A program made the position numbers and the translations under genes. Below, piece after piece: positions 1-8,665 of a stretch of DNA of 41,062 nucleotides. Below the pieces are notes generated by a model. The model worked only from the letters and a program-made list of their open reading frames with translations, ran no database searches and was not told where the DNA came from. Position 1 is the first letter of the stretch. Every line of letters begins with the position of its first letter. Origin of the DNA: Clostridium sp. GTDB lineage: Bacteria > Bacillota > Clostridia > Clostridiales > Clostridiaceae. The DNA lies in the NCBI GenBank assembly GCA_022773025.1, contig JALEZF010000105.1:1-41062 (forward strand). The letters are read 5' to 3'.

Positions 1-3
1 TTA

Positions 4-38
4 TAAAAAGATGACTTTTGCATATTGCAAAAGTCATC
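4..38 (-). terminator. Intrinsic terminator of the pyruvate:ferredoxin oxidoreductase gene
   Basis: Perfect 13-bp inverted repeat (10-22 and 26-38) with a 3-nt loop, followed on the minus strand by a run of T. It lies 25 bp after the stop codon of the oxidoreductase. Confidence 0.93.
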
Positions 39-63
39 CTCATATTATAGGTCAAATTTTAAA

Positions 64-3000
64 CTATTGTTGATTCGCTAATTTCTTATAGTTTTCTAAT
101 CTTTCCATAGCATCTCTATGAGTCTTTTCAAATAAAGCATCTGCTGCTTCTGGGAATGCCTTAGCAAGTGAAGCATATCTAACTTCTCCCATTAAGAATT
201 CCTTAAAGTCTGCAGTTGGCTCCTTAGAGTCTAATGTGAATGGATTCTTTCCAGCTTCTTTTAATTCTGGATTGAATCTGTACATTTGCCAGTATCCACA
301 TGCAGTAGCTCTCTTAGCTTCTTCTTGGCTTGAACTCATACCAATCTTAATTCCGTGGTTGATACATGGTGCATAACCTATTATTAAAGATGGTCCATGA
401 TAAGCTTCAGCTTCAGCTATTGCCTTAAGAACTTGGTTTCTGTCAGCTCCCATGTTAATTTGTGCTACGTATACATAACCATAGCTCATAGCCATCATTC
501 CAAGGTCTTTCTTCTTAGTCTTCTTACCTGATGCAGCAAATTTAGCTATTGCAGCAGTTGGAGTAGATTTAGAAGATTGTCCACCTGTATTAGAGTAAAC
601 TTCTGTATCAAATACAAATATGTTTACATCTTCTCCAGAAGCTAGTACGTGGTCAACTCCACCGTATCCGATATCGTAAGCCCAACCGTCTCCTCCGAAG
701 ATCCATTGAGATCTCTTAACGAAGTAGTCTTTTTCAGCTAAGATTTCCTTAGCAGCTTCTGTTCCTGATTTTTCTAGAGCTAAAGCTAATTTGTCTGCTC
801 TTTCTCTAGTTCCAGCACCTTCATTCATGTTGTCTAACCAGTCTTGTAATTCAGCCTTAGCTGGATCTCCTGCTTCTATAGCAGCCTTAGCTTTTTCAGC
901 TATAGCTTCTCTTATAGCCTTAACTCCTAAGAACATACCTAATCCGAATTCAGCATTGTCTTCGAATAATGAGTTAGCCCAAGCTGGACCATGTCCATTG
1001 TGGTTCTTAGTGTATGGAGTTGAAGGAGCAGATCCTCCCCAAATTGATGAACATCCTGTTGCGTTAGCAATCATCATTCTGTCACCAAATAATTGAGTTA
1101 TAAGCTTAGCGTATGGAGTTTCTCCACAACCTGCACAAGCTCCAGAGAACTCAAGTAATGGCTTTTCAAATTGGCTACCCTTAACTGTAGTGTTCTTCAT
1201 TGGATTAGCTTTTGGAGATACTTCGTCTATTAGGTATTCCCAAGCTTCTATTTGATCGTGTTGGCTTTCTTGTGGCTTCATTTCTAGTGCATTTACTGGA
1301 CAGATTTGAGCACAGTTTGAACATCCAGTACAATCAAGTGGTGCTATTGCCATAGCATATGATAATGTTTCTTCAGTCTTTATTCCTTTAGCTGCTACTA
1401 TCTTAGTAACTTCTGGAGCTGCTGCCTTTTCTGCATCATTTACAAGAATTGGTCTTATAGCAGCATGTGGACATACTAAAGAACATTGGTTACATTGGAT
1501 ACACTTGTCCATATTCCATTCTGGAACATTTACAGCGATTCCTCTCTTTTCGAATGCTGCAGTACCAGCTTCGAAAGTACCATCTTCCATTCCTACGAAT
1601 GTTGAAACAGGAAGAGAATCTCCTTCTTGTCTGTTCATTGGGATAACTATATTCTTAACGAATTCAGAAGCGTTCTTTATTGGAGCAACTTCTTCATCCT
1701 TAGCATCCTTCCATGATTCAGGAATTTCGATTGCAACTATTGATTCGATTCCCTTATCTATAGCAGCGTTGTTCATGTTAACAACTTTTTCACCCTTCTT
1801 ACCATAAGAAGTTACAACTGCAGCTTTTAAGTACTTAACAGCATCTTCAACTGGGATAATGTTAGCTAACTTGAAGAAAGCAGATTGCATTATCATGTTG
1901 ATTCTTCCACCAAGACCTATTTCTTGAGCAATTCCAACAGCATTTATAGTGTAGAACTTGATGTTGTTCTTAGCCATAAATCTCTTGTAGTAAGCTGGTA
2001 ATTTTTCATCTAATTCTTCTGGAGTCCAGATAGTATTTAATAAGAAAGTACATCCTGGCTTTAATCCATCAAGAACGTTATATTTGTGTACATATGATTG
2101 GTTAGAACAAGAAATGAAGTCTGCCTTATTGATTAGATATGGTGACTTAATTGCTTTCTTACCAAATCTTAAGTGAGATACTGTTATTCCACCTGACTTC
2201 TTAGAGTCATAGAAGAAGTATCCTTGAGCATACATGTCTGTATGGTCTCCAATGATCTTTATAGCACTCTTGTTTGCTCCAACAGTACCATCTGATCCTA
2301 ATCCCCAGAACTTACAAGCTGTAGTTCCAGCTGGAGTAGCATCTATATCTTCAGTTACTTCTAATGAAGTATTTGTAACGTCATCAACTATTCCTATAGT
2401 GAATCCATTCTTTGGTTCTTCCTTTGCTAAGTTTGCATAAACTGCAGCAATATGTCCTGGGTTTGGATCCTTTGATCCTAATCCAAATCTTCCTCCAACT
2501 ATTACTGGAGCATTTTCTTTTCCATAGTATGCATTTCTAACATCTAAGTATAATGGTTCTCCATCACAGCCTGGTTCCTTAGTCTTGTCAAGAACAGCAA
2601 TCTTCTTAACAGTTGCTGGGATAGCTGCTAATAATTTTTCTATTGAGAATGGTCTGTATAGTCTTACTTTTACAAGACCAACTTTTTCTCCATGTGCATT
2701 TAAGTAATCTATAGTTTCTTCAACTACGTCTGTAACTGAACCCATAGCTATTATTACTCTATCAGCATCTTCTGCTCCATAGTAGTTAAAGCAATGATAC
2801 TCTCTTCCAGTTATCTTAGAAATCTCAGCCATGTATTCTTCAACGATTTCTGGTAATTCGTTGTAGAATCTGTTAACTGATTCTCTTTCTTGGAAGTATA
2901 TATCTGCGTTTTGTGCAGTTCCTCTTGTTACAGGATGATTTGGGTTTAATGCTCTAGCTCTGAAAGCTTTAACTGCATCCCAGTCAACTAACTTAGCTAA

Positions 3001-3567
3001 TTCATCATACTCAAGTAATTCTATCTTTTGAATTTCGTGAGAAGTTCTGAATCCATCAAAGAAACTTAAAAATGGAATTCTTGACTTAATAGCACTTAAA
3101 TGTGCTACAGCTGCTAAATCCATAACTTCTTGTACTGATCCTTCTGCAAGCATTGCAAAACCAGTTTGTCTTGTTGCCATAACGTCTTGGTGGTCACCAA
3201 AGATGTTTAATGATGAAGTTGCTAATGCTCTAGCAGATACATGGAATACTCCTGGTAACATTTCTCCAGATATCTTGTACATATTTGGGATCATTAATAA
3301 TAATCCTTGAGATGCTGTATAAGTTGTAGTTAATGCACCTGCTTGTAATGAACCGTGAACCGCACCTGCTGCTCCTGCTTCTGATTGCATCTCCATAACT
3401 TTTACAGTTTGTCCAAAAATATTTTTTCTTCCTTGTGCTGCCCACTCATCTACGTGCTCAGCCATTGGTGATGATGGTGTGATTGGATATATTGCAGCTA
3501 CTTCAGTAAATGCATAAGATACGTGAGCTGCTGCGGTATTTCCATCCATAGTTTTCATTTTTCTCAT
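64..3567 (-). CDS. nifJ: Pyruvate:ferredoxin (flavodoxin) oxidoreductase, single-chain
   Basis: Oxidatively decarboxylates pyruvate to acetyl-CoA and CO2 and reduces ferredoxin; the central catabolic step of anaerobic clostridia, cytoplasmic. The 1167-residue length is normal for the fused alpha-gamma-delta-beta enzyme. The N-terminus has the pyruvate-binding signature (YPITPSSPMAEHVDEWA). Two CxxCxxCxxxCP ferredoxin motifs lie near residues 690 and 745. CAGCGE, contributing to the proximal 4Fe-4S cluster, is near 809. The thiamine-diphosphate motif GDGWAYDIGYGG is near 980, followed by YSNTGGQSSKSTP. All cofactor ligands look intact. The start gives MRKMKTMDGNT, as in the family; a GAGAGG ribosome site sits about 11 nt upstream. 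It is monocistronic, with a strong promoter about 180 bp upstream. Codon choice looks restricted to a few favoured codons, as in highly expressed genes. The symbol por or pfor is also used. Confidence 0.97.
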   Translation of the reverse strand: MRKMKTMDGNTAAAHVSYAFTEVAAIYPITPSSPMAEHVDEWAAQGRKNIFGQTVKVMEMQSEAGAAGAVHGSLQAGALTTTYTASQGLLLMIPNMYKISGEMLPGVFHVSARALATSSLNIFGDHQDVMATRQTGFAMLAEGSVQEVMDLAAVAHLSAIKSRIPFLSFFDGFRTSHEIQKIELLEYDELAKLVDWDAVKAFRARALNPNHPVTRGTAQNADIYFQERESVNRFYNELPEIVEEYMAEISKITGREYHCFNYYGAEDADRVIIAMGSVTDVVEETIDYLNAHGEKVGLVKVRLYRPFSIEKLLAAIPATVKKIAVLDKTKEPGCDGEPLYLDVRNAYYGKENAPVIVGGRFGLGSKDPNPGHIAAVYANLAKEEPKNGFTIGIVDDVTNTSLEVTEDIDATPAGTTACKFWGLGSDGTVGANKSAIKIIGDHTDMYAQGYFFYDSKKSGGITVSHLRFGKKAIKSPYLINKADFISCSNQSYVHKYNVLDGLKPGCTFLLNTIWTPEELDEKLPAYYKRFMAKNNIKFYTINAVGIAQEIGLGGRINMIMQSAFFKLANIIPVEDAVKYLKAAVVTSYGKKGEKVVNMNNAAIDKGIESIVAIEIPESWKDAKDEEVAPIKNASEFVKNIVIPMNRQEGDSLPVSTFVGMEDGTFEAGTAAFEKRGIAVNVPEWNMDKCIQCNQCSLVCPHAAIRPILVNDAEKAAAPEVTKIVAAKGIKTEETLSYAMAIAPLDCTGCSNCAQICPVNALEMKPQESQHDQIEAWEYLIDEVSPKANPMKNTTVKGSQFEKPLLEFSGACAGCGETPYAKLITQLFGDRMMIANATGCSSIWGGSAPSTPYTKNHNGHGPAWANSLFEDNAEFGLGMFLGVKAIREAIAEKAKAAIEAGDPAKAELQDWLDNMNEGAGTRERADKLALALEKSGTEAAKEILAEKDYFVKRSQWIFGGDGWAYDIGYGGVDHVLASGEDVNIFVFDTEVYSNTGGQSSKSTPTAAIAKFAASGKKTKKKDLGMMAMSYGYVYVAQINMGADRNQVLKAIAEAEAYHGPSLIIGYAPCINHGIKIGMSSSQEEAKRATACGYWQMYRFNPELKEAGKNPFTLDSKEPTADFKEFLMGEVRYASLAKAFPEAADALFEKTHRDAMERLENYKKLANQQ

Positions 3568-3626
3568 TGCTCATCTGACCTCTCTTCCATTAAGCTTTAT
3601 AATTAACTTTAATACTCTGAATAATC

Positions 3627-3655
3627 TAACTCTATAACTTATGATTATAGAGTTA
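3627..3655 (-). promoter_or_regulatory. Hairpin in the 5' leader of the oxidoreductase mRNA
   Basis: Perfect 11-bp inverted repeat (3627-3637 and 3645-3655) with a 7-nt loop. It lies inside the predicted transcript between the promoter and the start codon. There is no T-run after it, so it is not an obvious terminator. It may be an mRNA-stabilising stem or a dyad operator (for example for a redox regulator); this is inference. Confidence 0.55.
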
Positions 3656-3745
3656 AATTAATTGAAAGTAATAAAAATAACCACTATGTTATAATAAATA
3701 CTATATTTAATCGTATATTATAACGGAATTTTCTCGCATATCATT

Positions 3746-3774
3746 ATTATAGTACAAGGATTTAAAGGTTTCAA
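3746..3774 (-). promoter_or_regulatory. Sigma-A promoter of the oxidoreductase gene
   Basis: Minus strand: TTGAAA, 17-bp spacer, TATAAT. The -10 is at 3746-3751 and the -35 at 3769-3774. Predicted transcript start is near 3739, giving a leader of about 170 nt. Confidence 0.85.
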
Positions 3775-3868
3775 ATGCCATAATTGGTATAAATATATAG
3801 AAATTTCGCGTTTGCTTGCCAATATCTCTAATTTTCATCTTATAGCACACTGTTACCTTTCATATATT

Positions 3869-5242
3869 CTACAAAATAACCTTTTCTCCTTCTTTTGCAA
3901 TAAAACAATTTAATCCCTTTTTATTTAAATAACTACAAAAAATTTTTTTTTCTTCTTCATCTCCATGTACTAAATAAATGGCTTCTGGTTTCTCTTTAAA
4001 GGATTCTATCCATTTTACAAGTCCATTTTGGTCTGCATGGCCTGAAAGTCCAGGAATTTTATATACATGGCATTTAACTTCTTTTTCTTTTCCTGCGATT
4101 CTTATTTCCTTATTTCCATTTAATATTTGACTTCCCAAAGTTCCCTTAGCTTGATATCCTACAAAAACAATGGCACTGTTTTTATCATCTAGATTATTCA
4201 GTAGATGATATTTAATTCTCCCACCCTCACACATGCCGCTAGAGGAAATTATTATAGAGCCCTTTTCTTCCTTTATCTTTTTTGATTCATCCGCTGAATC
4301 TGTAAAAATTAAATTCTTAAAATCTAAAGGATTATCGCCTTGTAATAAAAGCTCCTTTGCATCTTTATCATAGTATTCTTTGAATTCACTAAAAACTTTT
4401 GTTGCTTCTTTAGCTAGAGGGCTGTCTATATATACCTTTGCTTTTAGTTTCTCACTTTCAACATATTTGTTTAAGATATATATTATCTCCTGGGTTCTAC
4501 CAACGGAAAATGAAGGTATCACCACATTTCCGTTATTTTCTATGGTTCTATTTATTATATCAATTAATGCTTTATATGAATTTCCTTCATCATGATTCTC
4601 ATTGCCATATGTACTTTCCATAATAACATTTTTAGCATATTTTATTTTTGTAGGGTCTTTTATTATGGGTACATCTATATTTCCAATATCTCCGCTAAAT
4701 ACAAGCTTTGGTTCTTCCTCGCCATTTTCATATATCTCTACTATGGCAGACCCTAAAAGATGGCCTGCATCTCTAAATATTATATGGATATCCTCACTTA
4801 ACCTTATATCTTCATCATAAGAATATCCTTCAATATTCTTTAGAGTCTTTTCTGTATCTTCAATAGTATATAATGGCCTTATTAGTTCCATGCCTTTTTC
4901 TTTTCTGTACCTGTTTTGATTTTCCACATTATGTTCCTCAATTAAGGCACAATCCTTCAACATTATTTTGCATAAAGCTTTAGTCCCTTTAGTACATATA
5001 ATCTTTCCTTGAAATCCCATCTTGTACAAAAGTGGTATTCTCCCACAATGATCTATATGAGCATGGCTTAATAGTACATAATCTATATCTTTTGCATGAA
5101 AAGGAAACTCACAGTTAGAATCCCTTCCTCCATCATCACCTTGATACATACCACAATCCAATAAAAAGTTTATTCCTTTTCCTTTAATAATATGACAAGA
5201 ACCTGTTACACCTTCTGTAGCACCATAAAACTTTACTTCCAT
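3869..5242 (-). CDS. Beta-CASP metallo-beta-lactamase-fold RNA/DNA hydrolase
   Basis: Likely a zinc-dependent nuclease of the CPSF73/YSH1-like beta-CASP group, which process RNA ends or degrade RNA. What is seen: the metallo-hydrolase signature SHAHIDHCGR, then DAGHLLGSA, SGDIG, and the beta-CASP elements VIPSFSVGRTQEI, SSSGMCEGGRI and the C-terminal GLSGHADQ. All metal-ligand motifs appear intact. The ATG at 5242 is chosen over a GTG at 5251 because AAGGTGG lies 5 nt upstream of that ATG; this gives 457 residues, usual for the family. It lacks the extra C-terminal region of RNase J. It stands between the oxidoreductase and murG, preceded by the murG terminator, so it is probably its own unit. 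The in vivo substrate cannot be told from the sequence. Confidence 0.9.
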   Translation of the reverse strand: MEVKFYGATEGVTGSCHIIKGKGINFLLDCGMYQGDDGGRDSNCEFPFHAKDIDYVLLSHAHIDHCGRIPLLYKMGFQGKIICTKGTKALCKIMLKDCALIEEHNVENQNRYRKEKGMELIRPLYTIEDTEKTLKNIEGYSYDEDIRLSEDIHIIFRDAGHLLGSAIVEIYENGEEEPKLVFSGDIGNIDVPIIKDPTKIKYAKNVIMESTYGNENHDEGNSYKALIDIINRTIENNGNVVIPSFSVGRTQEIIYILNKYVESEKLKAKVYIDSPLAKEATKVFSEFKEYYDKDAKELLLQGDNPLDFKNLIFTDSADESKKIKEEKGSIIISSSGMCEGGRIKYHLLNNLDDKNSAIVFVGYQAKGTLGSQILNGNKEIRIAGKEKEVKCHVYKIPGLSGHADQNGLVKWIESFKEKPEAIYLVHGDEEEKKIFCSYLNKKGLNCFIAKEGEKVIL

Positions 5243-5260
5243 AAATACCACCTTATCTTA

Positions 5261-5309
5261 AAATAATATAATGGAGTTACCTGTTTAAAGTAACTCCATT
5301 ATATTATTT
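5261..5309 (-). terminator. Long hairpin after murG
   Basis: Perfect 20-bp inverted repeat (5261-5280 and 5290-5309) with a 9-nt loop, between murG and the beta-CASP gene. On the minus strand it is followed by TTTTAAG, a short T-run. TATAAT-like sequences lie within both arms, so promoter elements for the downstream gene may overlap it. Confidence 0.75.
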
Positions 5310-5339
5310 CCTAAGACATAAATACTATTATATTTTCAT

Positions 5340-6413
5340 TTATTTTTTTGTATTTTCTTTAATTACAGAAATGATAGCCTCTACTCCATTTCCTATAGTG
5401 CTGTTTTCCATGGTTTTTATATATTTTATTTTATTTTTGTTCAGTTCATTTACAGCTTTTAAAAGACTTTCTTTATTTAAATCTTCTTCTTGAATAACCA
5501 TACTATATCCGCTTTTTTCAAAGGATGCTGCATTTAAAATCTGATCTCCTCTGCTAGAATTTCTAGAGAGCGGCACTAAAAGGTTAGGCTTTTTTAGTGC
5601 TAAAAGTTCAAAAATAGAGTTTGCTCCAGCTCTAGATAGGACAAAATCAGCTGTTGTCATCACATCAGGAAGCTCTTCTCTTATGAATTCAAATTGCCTA
5701 TAGCCTTTTAAACCTTTAAGAGATGTATCTATGTTTCCATTTCCACATATATGAACTACATTATAATGAGCAAGGATCTCATCAAGAGCTCCTCTTACAG
5801 CTTCATTTATAGCCTTTGATCCTAAACTTCCTCCTATGACCATCATTATTGGTTTTAAATCATCAAAATTTAGAAATCTTCTTCCCTTTTCTCTACTTCC
5901 CTTTAGTAATTCCCTCCTTATAGGCGTTCCAGTAAGTACCCCCTTTCCTCCCTTAATATGCTTTAAGGACTCTGGAAAAGTCACACAAAGCTTCGTCGTA
6001 TATGGAGTAGTAAGCCTATTTGCAAGTCCTGGTGTCATATCTGATTCATGACATACAACTGGTATTCCTCTTAACTTTGCAGCTATTACAACTGGAACTG
6101 TAACAAAGCCCCCCTTAGAAAATACTATGTTAGGTTTTTCTTGTTTAAGGACACTGTAGGCATCCTTTATTCCAACTATAACTTTAAATGGGTCTGTAAA
6201 ATTTTTCACATCAAAATATCTTCTAAGCTTACCACTTGAAATTTCATAATAAGGTATTCCCTCTTTGTTTATTATTTCTTTTTCTATACCATCTTTACTT
6301 CCTATGTATTTAACTTCATAATCAAGTGCTCTAAGAGTTGGTACTAGTGCTAAGTTTGGGGTAACATGCCCTGCTGAACCCCCACCTGTCATTATTATTT
6401 TGTATTTACTCAA
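5340..6413 (-). CDS. murG: UDP-N-acetylglucosamine--N-acetylmuramyl-(pentapeptide) pyrophosphoryl-undecaprenol N-acetylglucosamine transferase
   Basis: Adds GlcNAc to lipid I to make lipid II, the last cytoplasmic step of peptidoglycan precursor synthesis, at the inner face of the membrane. What is seen: the N-terminal glycine-rich loop [29 protein letters not shown], the second loop [10 protein letters not shown], and the donor-site stretch [23 protein letters not shown] with GDQILNA. The length of 357 is normal. The start is TTG, with GGAGAGGA six nt upstream; an ATG seven nt upstream is out of frame and stops after four codons. No other division or cell-wall cluster gene (murD, ftsW, ftsZ) is next to it. 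A strong hairpin ends the unit. Confidence 0.96.
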   Translation of the reverse strand: MSKYKIIMTGGGSAGHVTPNLALVPTLRALDYEVKYIGSKDGIEKEIINKEGIPYYEISSGKLRRYFDVKNFTDPFKVIVGIKDAYSVLKQEKPNIVFSKGGFVTVPVVIAAKLRGIPVVCHESDMTPGLANRLTTPYTTKLCVTFPESLKHIKGGKGVLTGTPIRRELLKGSREKGRRFLNFDDLKPIMMVIGGSLGSKAINEAVRGALDEILAHYNVVHICGNGNIDTSLKGLKGYRQFEFIREELPDVMTTADFVLSRAGANSIFELLALKKPNLLVPLSRNSSRGDQILNAASFEKSGYSMVIQEEDLNKESLLKAVNELNKNKIKYIKTMENSTIGNGVEAIISVIKENTKK

Positions 6414-6480
6414 AAGACATCCTCTCCTCTTATATTTTCACCTATATATATTATCCACAAAATAGCATTAAGTTACAAGA

Positions 6481-6510
6481 GAAAAGGTACAAAGTTTATA
6501 CTTTGTACCT
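6481..6510 (-). terminator. Intrinsic terminator of the histidine kinase gene
   Basis: 10-bp inverted repeat (6485-6494 and 6501-6510) overlapping the kinase stop codon, followed on the minus strand by TTTTCTCTT. Confidence 0.8.
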
Positions 6511-8560
6511 AAATATCAGAGAATTCCACTTCAACTTTATTTTTTATATTATCAAGCTGACAGCTTTTAAAATCGCATTCTTCACGCTCTATAGCTTCTC
6601 TTGAAAATTCTATAGTGAAGGTTGACCCTTCATCCTCTATGCTGTCTACATATATAGACCCATTCATGATTTCAACTAATTTTTTTACAAGAGATAGACC
6701 AATTCCTGTGCCTGAAGATTTGTTTGACATTTTGTTATTGACTTGAATGTATCTATCAAAAACGTTTTCTATCCTGTCTTCAGGAATTCCAACACCTTCA
6801 TCGCTCACATTTATAGTTAAATATTTACTATCTAAGTTTAAAAACACATGAATATTTCTTCCGTCTGGTGTATATTTTATGGCATTAGATAGTAAATTCA
6901 ACATAATCTTCTCATACTTATCCTTATCTAAAGATACAAAATACTCTTTTAAGCTACAGTAAAAATGTACTGAAAGGTTTTTGGAATTCGCATAAGATGT
7001 TACTGATTCAATTATATAGCTAGTTGTATCAATCAAATCGAAAACTGAATTGTTTACTTCCATAAATCCAGCTTCTGCCTTTGATATATCTAGGATATTA
7101 TTGATAAGCTTTAGAAGCTTATGGCAATTATTATTGATAGTACTAAGTGTTCTATCTATATTTGAGCTTATCTCTCCTCCGTATATGTTTTTTGCAAGCT
7201 GAATAGATGAGCTCATTATAGCCAGTGGCGTTCTAAGCTCATGAGAGGTCATTGCAAAGAAATCATCCTTTATTTTAGTCATATTTTGAAGTTGCATGTT
7301 TATGTTTACTTCATCTGTTATATCAACTCCATAAATACATATATGTTTTATATTTTCTTCCTCATCTAAATACGGTGATATTTTTATCTTATAGAATTTA
7401 TCTTGTCCATTTTTATCTTTTATTTTAAATTTATTTACTATCTTTTCTCTGTTTTCTTTTATTACATGATCTAAAATGTCCAAAAATTTTTCTTTTGTAT
7501 CGTCCTTAATTATATCTAAAAAATAGTTATTTAAAACCGGAGTCCTTTCCACCTTTAAAATACATTGAACCATATTATCAAAATCTTCATTTTCTAAATT
7601 TACATAAAATGATGGGTAATCCAATATAGCCATTGGAACGTCTATAGTATATACCATCCTTTCCATAAGGGACCTAGCATATTCTAACTTCTTTTCATGT
7701 TGCTTAATTTCAGTTATATCTTTAACTGTTATTATCATATACCTAAACTTATTGTTAGAGTTATAGACTGGATTTGCATTAAACTCTAGATACTTCTCTT
7801 CCTTATTCTTAGGACTTATGTATGAAACTATATCTCTTATAACCTTTTTATTTTCAAGAATATACATTTCTATAAACTGTCTTATGTCATAAGATTTATT
7901 ATTATCTTTTATAATCACATACTTATCTAAATTTTTTCTTTTATTTTCTATATCAAGATTTGTAATACCTAAGATATCATAAAAAGAACTATTACAAAAA
8001 TTAGTTTTGCCTATGTTTGGCATAACCAAAATTCCTTCTGATATATTCTTCAAAATATCATTTAAATTTAAAAGATGCTGCTTTTCTTTTGCTCTTAATG
8101 TATCTATAACTTCACATTTACATTGAAGCTCTGTATTTAATAGCTCAAGTTTCTGCTTTTCTTTTAATTCCTTATCTGAACTTTCCTTATGCTTTGTAAC
8201 ATCACTAAAGATAGCACTTATCCCTTTGATTTTCCCGTCATCTTCACTTAATGAAAGAATATCTAAGTTATATATTCTCTCCTCATATTTAACTACTATT
8301 CTTTGTTGAGTTTTAAAATTATGACTTATTATATTATATAATGGATTGTTGTCTTTCTTTAATTCTCTGCCATCTTCTAGATAAAATTTGTTGAAATCTA
8401 TAAGATCTAATATGTTCTTTGAAATGACATCTTCTTTACTTTTATTAAGATACGTTAAAACATTGTTACTGCATTCCAAAATATTACCATTTTGATCTAA
8501 GATGTAAATATACTTTTGAGACCCATCCATTATGGATTTCATCCATAAATCATTAATCAT
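6509..8560 (-). CDS. PAS-domain sensor histidine kinase (orphan, predicted cytoplasmic)
   Basis: Autophosphorylating sensor kinase; signal and partner regulator unknown. Order in 683 residues: PAS domain at about 10-120 (YILDQNGNILECSNN), coiled-coil at about 128-165, a second PAS-like domain at about 165-290, a third at about 300-420, then HisKA with SHELRTPL (His near 438), and HATPase with N-box NLLSNAIKYTPDG, G1 DEGVGIPEDR and G2 SSGTGIGLSLVKKLVE. No membrane segment or signal peptide was seen, so the signal is probably intracellular (redox, ligand or energy state). No response regulator gene is adjacent. It resembles Spo0A-phosphorelay orphan kinases of clostridia, but that role is inference. 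Confidence 0.9.
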   Translation of the reverse strand: MINDLWMKSIMDGSQKYIYILDQNGNILECSNNVLTYLNKSKEDVISKNILDLIDFNKFYLEDGRELKKDNNPLYNIISHNFKTQQRIVVKYEERIYNLDILSLSEDDGKIKGISAIFSDVTKHKESSDKELKEKQKLELLNTELQCKCEVIDTLRAKEKQHLLNLNDILKNISEGILVMPNIGKTNFCNSSFYDILGITNLDIENKRKNLDKYVIIKDNNKSYDIRQFIEMYILENKKVIRDIVSYISPKNKEEKYLEFNANPVYNSNNKFRYMIITVKDITEIKQHEKKLEYARSLMERMVYTIDVPMAILDYPSFYVNLENEDFDNMVQCILKVERTPVLNNYFLDIIKDDTKEKFLDILDHVIKENREKIVNKFKIKDKNGQDKFYKIKISPYLDEEENIKHICIYGVDITDEVNINMQLQNMTKIKDDFFAMTSHELRTPLAIMSSSIQLAKNIYGGEISSNIDRTLSTINNNCHKLLKLINNILDISKAEAGFMEVNNSVFDLIDTTSYIIESVTSYANSKNLSVHFYCSLKEYFVSLDKDKYEKIMLNLLSNAIKYTPDGRNIHVFLNLDSKYLTINVSDEGVGIPEDRIENVFDRYIQVNNKMSNKSSGTGIGLSLVKKLVEIMNGSIYVDSIEDEGSTFTIEFSREAIEREECDFKSCQLDNIKNKVEVEFSDI

Positions 8561-8605
8561 ATTATCTAACCCCTATAAAGAATTATTTTACTTTTAATGT
8601 ATTTA

Positions 8606-8634
8606 ATTCTATAAGTTGTCTCAAATCCCTTCAA
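8606..8634 (-). promoter_or_regulatory. Candidate promoter of the histidine kinase gene
   Basis: Minus strand TTGAAG, 17 bp, TAGAAT. An overlapping alternative, TTGAGA with 17 bp to TACATT, lies slightly downstream. The gap after recJ has no visible terminator, so read-through is also possible. Confidence 0.45.
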
Positions 8635-8665
8635 ATTTTTAATATTTTATTTGTTTTAACATAAA

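Larger units (their letters stand above)
3568..3868. other. 301-bp intergenic region holding the oxidoreductase promoter and leader
   Basis: No coding sequence was seen. It holds a sigma-A-type minus-strand promoter (3746-3774), a leader of about 170 nt with a hairpin (3627-3655), and AT-rich DNA. I saw no clear intrinsic terminator for the upstream metallo-hydrolase gene ending at 3869, so some read-through into this leader is possible. Confidence 0.7.

Noticed and set aside
791-2440. Several 68-101-residue open frames antisense to the pyruvate:ferredoxin oxidoreductase
   Set aside because: They mirror the restricted codon use of the highly expressed gene on the other strand; no ribosome sites or family features.
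3568-3868. Rex or CodY operator upstream of the oxidoreductase
   Set aside because: No TTGTTAANNNNTTAACAA-like site; one AATTTTC half-match is not enough in AT-rich DNA.
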